Notes under the pieces: generated by a model
Databases searched by the model: none
Told to the model about the DNA's origin: nothing
The model's input: the letters and a program-made list of their open reading frames with translations, nothing else
In this document: positions 56,165 to 64,000 of the stretch, piece by piece
Layout: every line of letters starts with the position of its first letter
How positions within the stretch are numbered: position 1 is the first letter of the stretch
Program-made: the position numbers and the translations under genes
Assembly: GCF_040954645.1 (NCBI RefSeq)
Contig: NC_092807.1
Location: 49,173,991 to 49,237,990 of the forward strand
DNA length: 64,000 bases
Direction: 5' to 3'
Source: Diabrotica undecimpunctata
Lineage: Eukaryota; Arthropoda; Insecta; Coleoptera; Chrysomelidae

Positions 56165-57257
56165 AATCATGCATGAATTACAAAGGAATCTCACTAATCA
56201 ACACTACATATATAATATTAGCTTCGATATTATTAAAAAGATTAAAACATAAAACAGACAAAAATAGTACCATACGCCGAAGAAATAGTTGGTGACTACC
56301 AGTGTGGTTTCAGGCCTGGCAGATCGACTATTGATCAAATATTTACAACAAGACAAATGTTTGAGAAGTATTGGGAATATAATCACGACGTGCATCAGAT
56401 TTTTATAGACTTCAAACAGGCTTATGATTCAATTAATCATGCAACATTATGGAAGGTAATGATCGAGCTCGGCGTACCCAAGAAACTAGCTGCGGTAACA
56501 CAAATGTGTGTAAGTAACTCTTTTGCACAAGTTAGAATAGGGGGAAAAATATCAAATGCTTTCTGCGTGAATTCTGGACTGAGACAGGGAGATCCGTTGT
56601 CCCCATTGTTGTTTAACCTGGCCTTAGAATATGTCATGCAAAAAATATATCCAAAAATCAAACCAGACATAACTGCTCGGGAAGCAAAAATGATACTCGC
56701 CTTTGCCGATGACGTAGACGCAGTAGCACAATTAACATTAGAAATTAAGGATATTTTCTCGAGCTGCATTAAATATCGGTCTAAAAATAAATGAAGACAA
56801 AACAAAATACATGGTCATCTCTAATCAAGAACGACGGCGAATAAGGCAAAACATTACTATAAATGATCACAACTTCGAAGTGGTTAAAGAATTTAAATAT
56901 CTAGGAGCAACAATCACAAATGACAACAAATTAGAGCGAGAAGTTGAAACGAGAATAATGGCAGAAAACAGATATTTCTTTGCAATGCAACATCCAATAA
57001 AGTCAAAACTTCTTTCACGAGATACAAAAATCCGGATATATAAGACCATAATACGACCAGCAGTCGCGTATGCAAGCGAAACATGGACGCTAACAAAAAG
57101 AGAAATAAATAAATTGCTAGTGTGGGAACATAAAATTTTTCGAATGATATATGGCCCTTGCAGATACAGCGTGACAAACGAATGGATGGCCAGATACAAT
57201 AACGAGCTAGAGTCTCTATTAGGAAAAGAAAATCTAGTCAGATATATAAAGAAATAA
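56165..57257 (+). pseudogene. LINE RT (RTE-like), palm to connection
   Basis: NYKGISLINTTYIILASILL (56175), EEIVGDYQCGFRPGRSTID in a shifted frame near 56290, HQIFIDFKQAYDSINHATL (palm Asp), SGLRQGDPLSPLLFNLALEY, LAFADDVDAVAQ (FADD intact near 56705), FKYLGATITNDNKLE and KTIIRPAVAYASETWTLT near 57040. Two frameshifts, near 56345 and 56790, are visible. No endonuclease and no LGHV tail, so both ends are truncated. One of the least decayed RT domains here. Confidence 0.8.
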
Positions 57258-57790
57258 ATATAAGGTTGAATGCTCGAATAAATGAACTTTGATCAGATAA
57301 AAGGCATATATCGAGCACAGTTTAATTTAGCCCAAGTACTTTCGATCCCTAGATCATCTTCAACCAAAGAGAATAATTTCCAACCAAAATTAATATCCTT
57401 TGCAAAATTCGGCTTGTTCGTATGATTTTTAGGGATCAAACTCTCTGACGACTGGACTACTGATAATAAGTACTGGTTGAATTTTTGTCAAAACAAAGCA
57501 TATATTACATAGAATTGCCTTTTTTTAACAAGCCAAACCTAGGCTGTGGAGCTGGAAAACAGATAATAACTATAGCCTTTTATAAAATCAAATAGACTTT
57601 ACTATCGTACCCAGAGGCTGATGTCAATTCTGCTCGCAATGGTATAGTCTCCAGATTTCTTAAAATTCTTCTTTCAGTCTCTCTATAAAAAGTGTTGAAG
57701 CTATATAAAGCTTTTCTTTTACTTGTTACTTTCTGTGCCTATAAGATTAGGTTTGTCCCCATAACAGTTCACTCAAAATAACGTCAATGT
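57258..57790. other. Gap, no gene recognised
   Basis: Includes AAGTACTTTCGATCCCTAGA near 57340, a phrase I associate with dispersed insect repeats, though I cannot name one. No coding content. Confidence 0.35.
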
Positions 57791-57799
57791 TTGACCTGA

Positions 57800-57905
57800 C
57801 AATTTTCCGGCTGAAGAACTGGCAATAGCGGCGAAAAGCATTAAATTAGGAAAACAGTTGGTCTTGATGGTGTAGAAATTTCAATATCCGAAATTTTCAG
57901 ACCGT
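57800..57905 (+). pseudogene. Non-LTR RT scrap
   Basis: AEELAIAAKSIKLGK followed, one base shifted, by VGLDGVEISI. This is the 'EEL..A...K.GKA.GPDGV' box that opens many LINE RT domains. Only about 100 bp. Confidence 0.4.
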
Positions 57906-57914
57906 AGCAATATC

Positions 57915-57981
57915 CCAAACGACAATATTTGGCTGTAACAGGATGGCGCTTCACCTTACTATAATATACTATACTATACTA

Positions 57982-58031
<50 letters not shown>

Positions 58032-58095
58032 TATATAATATATATATATACTATATGCTTGTGGTTAGGCAATACCTAAATAATGTGTTTCCCTC
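57915..58095 (+). pseudogene. mariner-type transposase fragment split by a TA expansion
   Basis: IWL, a stop, then QDGASPYYN at 57930 is the second-Asp box. VRQYLNNVFPSQ at 58060 is the segment that normally follows within about six residues. Between them lies roughly 100 bp of CTATA and TA repeat (57961..58056). The microsatellite seems to have grown inside the coding sequence. Confidence 0.6.
57961..58056. repeat. (CTATA)n / (TA)n microsatellite
   Basis: ACTATACTATACTATA then a long TA run with AATA interruptions, inside a mariner transposase relic. Confidence 0.95.
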
Positions 58096-58565
58096 ACAAT
58101 CACCCCGGAATGAATCCGACTGTGTACTGAATTGTCCAAATCAGAGGCAGAAACATGTTTTTTATTTAACTAGAGTGCCCAAAGCAACCTGCTACAAGAT
58201 TATAGGAGAAACATCTTCTTCTAGACAGAAAAGTCTACGTAGACATACCGTCTCAGGACTCGCAACTAATGTAGAGTCATATGTCGCCATGTTACCAATC
58301 CAACGGTAACTTTAACATCTCAACTGTAAATTAGACATAATGTAAACCAAATTTTATTTAATAATTTTTAAAGGGTTTTTACCCACATATTTAGTGGCTA
58401 CATCCATGTATTAACTAGTAAGTATTAACCACATTTTACATTAACCTTAGTCAAAACTTAAATTATTTCATGTTCTTTTTAATTAAGTGGTTAAATACTA
58501 TTTTAGGACACTGATGATGGAATACTTATTCCGAAAACGTTTTGTCAATTCAACATAGCCCAACT
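58096..58565. other. Gap, no gene recognised
   Basis: Contains an open frame to 58309 with no motif and, near 58505, ACACTGATGATGGAATACTT followed by CCGAAAACGTTTTGTC, which looks like dispersed-repeat text. No gene called. Confidence 0.35.
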
Positions 58566-58569
58566 GGGT

Positions 58570-59438
58570 TTTTTATATACCTTTTTATAAAGGATTTTAT
58601 TCAAAATTTTTTAATATATGGTATACAGCCAAATACAGGAACTTTGTTTCCTTGTGGATTTAGAAATATTATTTATTTAGATGAGACCTTGTATGATACT
58701 CATGATACCGTGAAAAAAAGTTGAACAAATAATAACAAAAAGCGTTTAAACTCAGTACCGCCCAATAAAGGAAAGAGGATTATAATTTTACACTGCGGTG
58801 GAGAAAATGAATGGATCGACGATACATTATTAATATCTGCAAAACAAATTAAAGACGCGTCTTTAATCGTGGATCATACGGAATGTTCAATTTTTGAATC
58901 GTGGTTTAAAAAATCTCTTCTTCCATAATTACCTAAACATAGTGTGATTGTCATGGGCAACGCATCATATCATTCAAGATAAATGAAAAAAACTCTAAAT
59001 AATAGTTGGAATCAATTACAAATTCAGGAATTTTTATTTACTAAAGATTTATATTTTGAGGCATCTTATACCAAAAAGCAATTGTTAGAGGTTAGACAGT
59101 ACGAAAAGGAATATGTTGTTGACAACTGTGCTCGTAGTAATGAACATACTTTGCTTAGACTTCCTTCTTTTTATTGTACATTGAACCCAATAGAGTTATA
59201 AGGGGTCAACTTAAAGGAATTATAAGGAAAAGAAACGTTGCTCCTAAATTTTCGTCTAATAATCACCAGTTCATTAGAAGGTAAGTCACAAAAATCACAG
59301 CAACCAACTGGAAAAATGTAATAAAACATGTGATCGGAGTGGAAAATGACTATGGTAAATATTTACCAGCATTAACCAAATTAACTATAAATTTAGATGA
59401 TACGAGTGATACTAGTGATAACAGTGACTCTGAGTAGA
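58570..59438 (+). pseudogene. IS630/Tc1-mariner-like DDE transposase relic
   Basis: One frame with four stops. IIYLDETLYDTHDTVKKS (first Asp, near 58680) is followed by a stop where Trp is usual. Then come NKGKRIIILHCGGENEWI, SWFKKSLLP and HSVIVMGNASYHSR near 58950, where the second catalytic Asp (normally VMDNAS) is Gly. FLFTKDLYFEASYTKKQLLE and CTLNPIEL near 59190 (third acidic residue, Glu) follow. After a shift comes an acidic C-terminus DDTSDTSDNSDSE ending at TAG 59436. The N-terminal DNA-binding part is missing. The whole C-terminal two thirds is readable. Confidence 0.75.
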
Positions 59439-60135
59439 TAGTAAGTACTTAATTCGAATTAGGTGTTAGTTGAAACCTTTATTTCTATTGTAATTGTAGA
59501 TATTCTCATTTTGCTTATATATCTTTGAAATCAGTCAAGACGTGATCTTGACACCTATAATAATAGAATATTTTCTAATTAAAATAAAGAAAAGGTCGTA
59601 GAAAAATTATAGTATTCTACTCGCATGTAATGGCTATTACGCACTCCGGCGAACTGAAGGCGAGTATCGCAAACTTCATCATCGTGAGTAATAGCCATCA
59701 TTACATGCTCGTTGAATAATATACTATTATTAACAATGTTTTTATATAAACAATATTATTTTACGATAAGTTCTGTTGAGTCGAGTCGATTAGTGTTATC
59801 ACTTTCGAGAATATTCACAGAAATTGATAATGCCGGTATTTTTTATTTAAACTATAGAAAGTGAAACTTTTTGTAAAATATTACCCACATAATAACCACA
59901 TAATTTGAGGACATGCGACGATCCCATTTACACTTGTCTTAAAATCAAATGTTTCCGCAAAATAATAACTTTTATTTAATTTAAAATTAGAGCTACGCTA
60001 CTGTTCAGTAGAATATTATCATTGTCATTCTAACAGTGTTGCCAATTTGCTAGTATCTTATCCGCTCTTGTTAGCGTAAATTTTCCAACATAATTACAAG
60101 CCGACTTTAATATGGTTTGTATTACAATACTCTTA
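59439..60135. other. Gap with a ~110-bp palindromic repeat
   Basis: AT-rich, non-coding. The palindrome is listed separately. Nothing else recognised. Confidence 0.4.
59612..59728. repeat. Imperfect palindrome, MITE-like
   Basis: TCGCATGTAATGGCTATTAC (59623) faces GTAATAGCCATCATTACATG (59682), its reverse complement apart from a 3-bp insertion. The outer TAGTATTCTACTC and GAATAATATACTA extend the pairing. The central loop is about 40 bp and GC-richer. Looks like a small inverted-repeat transposon. Confidence 0.65.
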
Positions 60136-60838
60136 GTGTACGTTCACACAGAATGCTATGGTGCGATCAGCGATGCGATGCTTCTCTATGCGATGATTAC
60201 AAACACTTGTATCTTGAGTGCCTTGTTCAAATAGCGCGCGATTTAGTGCGATGCAATGCGATGCTAGTAGCGGCTAGTATGCCCTTCGGTTTGGTTTTCA
60301 AGAATGTTTCATTCCATCGCCAGTAGTCGCATGTATAGCGAGCGATATGAATGTGAAAAAATTAATAAACGCTGTTAGAATTCGTCCGGTCCTGTGGGAT
60401 CAACATTAAAAAAACTATCACAATAGGGACAAGGTGAATATATTATGGGTTGGGGTTACAGAGGAGTTACAAGTGACAAGTAAATACTAATTACTGTTTA
60501 TTAATAATTACGTTACAACATATGCTCTTGCTTCCTTGAGGTGTTTGTAATTGAAAAACCATTCTGTCCGAAAATAAAGACTTCGCCAATAAGATTAGTT
60601 TAGTTTGGATTATCAAAACTGCATTTAAACAGAACTCTGAATAATATATGAACATGTTAACGAATGTTTTGAGTAAATAATAATTATTTTTCCAGTATCA
60701 AAATACCCAAATAATCAAGACAATAAAAGTTAAATGCTGCTAATGCTATTAATAAATAATTCCCCAAAAACACCTACGTATACAATAGAATATATACACA
60801 TTTGGGCACATTTTAAAAGTATAATTTTCTTAAAATAT

Positions 60839-62433
60839 TTAATGGCATGTCGCAACATGACTGGCAATCTACCATCAACTGAAGAAAGTGATGTGATGTC
60901 TGAGAATATTCACAGCGATTTACTTAACTCTTTCTTTACCAGCGACGTATATATACGGTTTGGGGAAAAGTGCCACTGTTCCCAGTGACTTATTATATAC
61001 GTTTTGTAGAAAGTGAAAGCGATTATGTAGCAGATAGCGATGATTGAGAAGAGGAGGAGATTGTTAATAATATTTATGGGAATGATGAAGCTATTTCTGA
61101 AAATGAAGGTGCTGATAAGGACGAAGCCAAAGTTGTGGTTGCAAATACATCGAGAAATGAAAGCAAAAGAGCTTTAGCGGATGATTATAGTATACAGTGG
61201 GATAAACAGCAATTTGTTCCTGTCGTGTACGAGTTTGATGACACAAATTCAGGTGCCCATTTAGACAATCTTGAGAATCCTGACAGGGAAATAAATTGTT
61301 TTCTTTCCTTTCTAAATTCAGGTACCGTTAATTTAATTATACATGAAACAAATAATTTTGCTGCAACGGAAACATGCAAAAATAAAAAGATTGCTTAGTC
61401 GCCACTTACAGAAAATGATTTTTTTACATTTATCGCTGTGCTATTGCTCGCAGCATGCCATAGAAAAGCCAAACTTACAGAAAATTGGTCAACAAACGAT
61501 TGTTATATACACCCATATTTTCTAAAGTAATGCCCCCGAAAGGACGGCTGCAGTTTAATCAGTTTATAAGAACCAAACGCCTTTTATGGGATCTGTGGTT
61601 GCCACTCTTATGAAACCCTACTTGGACAAAGGTCACTCGCTCTTTATTGATAACTGGTACACGTCTCCTAGTTTGTCAAGTTACCTATTTGACCATAAAC
61701 CTAACTCTTGTGCAACAAACAGGGTCAACAAAAAAACACATGCCTAATTTAGCAGAAAAACTATAAAAAGGTGCAACTTCCTTAATGTCTAGTTGCAATA
61801 TGTTGGCACTAAATGGAAGGATCGAAGAGAGGTCACTATGCTTACTACAATGCACCAAGACAAAATGGAAGAATTGGCTAAAAAAGACAGAAAGACAAAC
61901 GAATTCATTAAAAAACCAGCTTGTGTAATAGATTACAATATGAGTATGGGAGCAGTGGACAGGACTGGCATGTTACTAAGTTCCACAGAAAGCGTCAGGA
62001 AAACCGTCAAATGGTATAAAAAGCTCTTCTTTCACAAATTGTACCTTTCTATTCTAAATGCAGATGCAATATACCTTACACAACACCCAGAGAAAACACC
62101 ATTGGCCCAGTTTCACTTGAATCTTATTCGTCAGCTTCTAGACAGTTATGTGGATCTAATCTTGAAATTATCTTGTGATAATGAGATGCTATTTTTGGGT
62201 ATCATTTACCAAAACATACAACTGTAGTGCCTATGCGAAACGTTTTTCGTCTTGTAGGTAGAGATTTTCCTGATATTGTCCCCAACAACAAAGTTCGTAG
62301 ATGCACTGTTTGCTCAACAACAAAGAATCAAGCAAAGAAACGTCGCAAATCAAGGTACATGTGTCGGGAATGTGACGTGGGTCTCTGTGTACATCCTTGC
62401 TTTGGCATTTACCATACCCAGGAACAATTCTAA
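60839..62433 (+). pseudogene. piggyBac transposase relic, first catalytic region deleted
   Basis: An acidic N-terminus (ESDYVADSDD-like text near 61015, then GNDEAISENEGADKDEAK and VPVVYEFDDTNSGAHL to 61398) is followed by TENDFFTFIAVLLLAACHR in the next part. The text then jumps to PPKGRLQFNQFIRTKR near 61530, the end of the first-Asp box; the Asp itself and about 150 residues before it are gone. HSLFIDNWYTSP (second Asp) is near 61640. SMGAVDRTGML (third) is near 61945. A Cys-rich C-terminus (RCTVC, YMCRECDVGLC, PCFGIYHT) ends at 62433. Different subfamily from the 5.2-kb copy. Many stops. Confidence 0.7.
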
Positions 62434-62518
62434 TGACTACTTTCGTATTCATTTCATATTTGGTTTATAGATAGTTATTAAAAATACTTTCGTTTTATAT
62501 TTTTTTGAACAGTAAAGA

Positions 62519-62935
62519 ATGGTTAATGATAAGCATGGCCTGTTACAACAAAATAATGGAATTCTAACTAAAGAATATACTGCAGATGATAATATATCAC
62601 AGGCTGAAATTAATACGGTAACTTCCAACGACAATACTTCATTATATAACGAAGAACTCGAACCTAGTAAATTATCCTCTAGTAAGCGCTCCAAAAATAC
62701 TAATCAAGGGCGTAAACGTAAACAAGATGATTTGGATATCGAGCGATTCATATCTTTGGAAGAAAAAAATTAGAGTTACTAGACTCTGCAACTAACTCAA
62801 AACATAATGATCATGAAGATTATCATTTTTTAATGAATTTCTACGCAACTTTAAAAAGAATACGTAAGGACACTAAAATGTGGTAACGTTGGAAGATGCA
62901 AGAGTTTCTGTATAATTTTACTGTTTACAATTAAA
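62519..62935 (+). pseudogene. BESS-type DNA-binding protein fragment
   Basis: An open frame to 62773 is rich in Ser, Asn and acidic residues with a basic patch (GRKRKQDD), then IERFISLEEK. A one-base loss in an A-run at about 62768 shifts it. The shifted frame continues HEDYHFLMNFYATLKRI and MQEFLYNF, the BESS motif (an acidic residue plus DYHFLMSL...K...KI). The MADF domain that normally precedes is missing, probably removed by the piggyBac insertion or a deletion. BESS domains mediate protein-protein contacts. Confidence 0.5.
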
Positions 62936-63712
62936 AACAACAACACGAACAATCCCATATGAGTACAGTTACAGGGATTTCGTTTGGTTCACGTACGTCA
63001 GATTCTACCCTATCTGAGTTAAAACTATAAAAATGTATACGTATATTAACAAAAAGGTTCTCTATTATTCTTGTGTATTTTTTTTTCGCATTATAACAGT
63101 TGCACCATTGAGAGACTATATGGATAGACACCATAGTTTTTATATTTCCACATGAAATCTAATTAGTTCTAAGTAAGTTTCTAACCCTGAAGTATGATCG
63201 TGCGCGAATGGGACTCGCTGTATTTTTTTGGTAGATTTATGAAAATATTAAAAGTACTATTTCAATATTCAAACGTACATTAAAGTTATTGTAAGCCATT
63301 CTTTAACGCCTATTGGTTTCCTTCAGTGTGTGTGTGCATTTTCGCTACATATGGAGTTATAACTCTCTGAATATAGTCGAATGTTTATAAAGACATCCGA
63401 AAATATTCTCGAAATTTATCAGGACTCGTAATTAGTTTAGCAAATAAATAATGAAACTATTAAAATGTCGCACTTGCTATATTAATTTTATGAATATATT
63501 TATACGTTTTCTATTTAAACAATTTTTTAAAATATTGTACTTTAACAATGAATATATATTTCAATATTCTTTCCATCGTCACGTCGGACACAGAAAATAC
63601 TACAGTGGTGATTAGCTCACAACCTTATCATTGAAACACCCACAGATAATAGCTTGCTATAACGCAAAGCATCGCAGATCGCGCCATAGCATTCTGTGTG
63701 AACGTACACTTA

Positions 63713-64000
63713 CACACCAAAGCCTATAAAAATCATGCAAGCCGTTTTCGCGATTATTGAGGCGTTCCATACATCGAGCCCTTCCAGGATAAACATCGTA
63801 ACCAACAATTTTTCAAATTTTTGATTTTTCATGGAAAATGATCCCAACAACAAGCTTTTTCGTTGACCATAACATGGTAAGCACGAACACGGTTTTTAAT
63901 TTAAAAGTAATAATGCATTTTATCGTTACCAACACAAAACAATATCAGTGAAAGCCAAAACACCGTAACAGTGCGTATAAAAAATCGTTAGGATACTTTT
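63713..64000. other. End of window, nothing recognised
   Basis: Mixed-composition non-coding sequence outside the Harbinger-like element. Confidence 0.5.

Larger units (their letters stand above)
60136..63709 (+). mobile_element. Probable PIF/Harbinger element invaded by piggyBac
   Basis: The 41-bp ends are inverted with two mismatches: GTGTACGTTCACACAGAATG at 60136 and its complement ending at 63709. TTA lies directly outside both (60133..60135 and 63710..63712), the 3-bp target duplication of PIF/Harbinger. GCGATG motifs repeat inside the left end. The interior holds a piggyBac transposase relic (60839..62433) and then a BESS-type ORF (62519 on). A MADF/BESS DNA-binding protein is the usual second gene of Harbinger elements. 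No Harbinger nuclease was found. The alternative, that the ends belong to piggyBac, is less likely since piggyBac needs TTAA. Confidence 0.6.

Noticed and set aside
1..64000. CRISPR arrays, tRNA genes, rRNA genes, telomeric repeats
   Set aside because: Looked for regular spaced repeats, cloverleaf-like tRNA boxes and TTAGG arrays; none convincing.

Overview
This window looks like arthropod, most probably insect, nuclear DNA. It is AT-rich and almost entirely transposable-element debris, with one good host-gene candidate, a divergent ionotropic (chemosensory) receptor at 19850..21658 (minus). The insect call rests on that gene and on the mix of piggyBac, mariner, pogo, Crypton-like, RTE-like LINE, Penelope-like and Ty3/Gypsy sequences. 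A beetle is plausible but I cannot prove it. Nothing suggests bacterial DNA: there are no operons, Shine-Dalgarno sites, CRISPR arrays or rRNA. All family names come from motifs read by eye, without database searches.

Layout. 0-5 kb: LINE 3' fragments and a broken Crypton-like tyrosine recombinase. 5.2-7.6 kb: a piggyBac element whose transposase has a 56-bp first intron and two in-frame stops. 9-17.5 kb: LINE pieces, a decayed member of a multi-copy DDE-transposase-like family carrying a 241-bp internal tandem duplication, and a pogo relic. 17.4-19.5 kb: a mariner-like relic between inverted repeats of about 260 bp. 19.8-21.7 kb: the receptor gene. 22.3-25.4 kb: a nearly intact hAT-like transposon with an exact 8-bp target duplication, itself carrying a 169-bp MITE. 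26-30.7 kb: two mariner-type relics, a Penelope GIY-YIG tail, duplicated mariner tails and a second copy of the DDE-like family. 31-35 kb: two LINE relics.

36.6-45.6 kb: a young, full-length Ty3/Gypsy retrotransposon on the minus strand, inserted into a TA microsatellite. It has near-identical 1.5-kb LTRs, Gag, protease-RT-RNase H and integrase. A slippery A AAT TTT heptamer sits at the end of gag and a single TAG lies between RNase H and integrase. 47.9-57.3 kb: a graveyard of LINEs, including a head-to-head pair, a nested copy and an R2-superclade-like tail. 57.8-64 kb: an RT scrap, a mariner transposase split by a TA expansion, an IS630-like transposase relic with a lost catalytic Asp, and a probable PIF/Harbinger element (41-bp inverted ends flanked by TTA, BESS-type ORF) invaded by a piggyBac copy.

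The most useful points for follow-up are the hAT-like element, the programmed-frameshift signal in the Gypsy element, the long inverted repeats around the mariner, the Harbinger/piggyBac composite and the intact intronless receptor.
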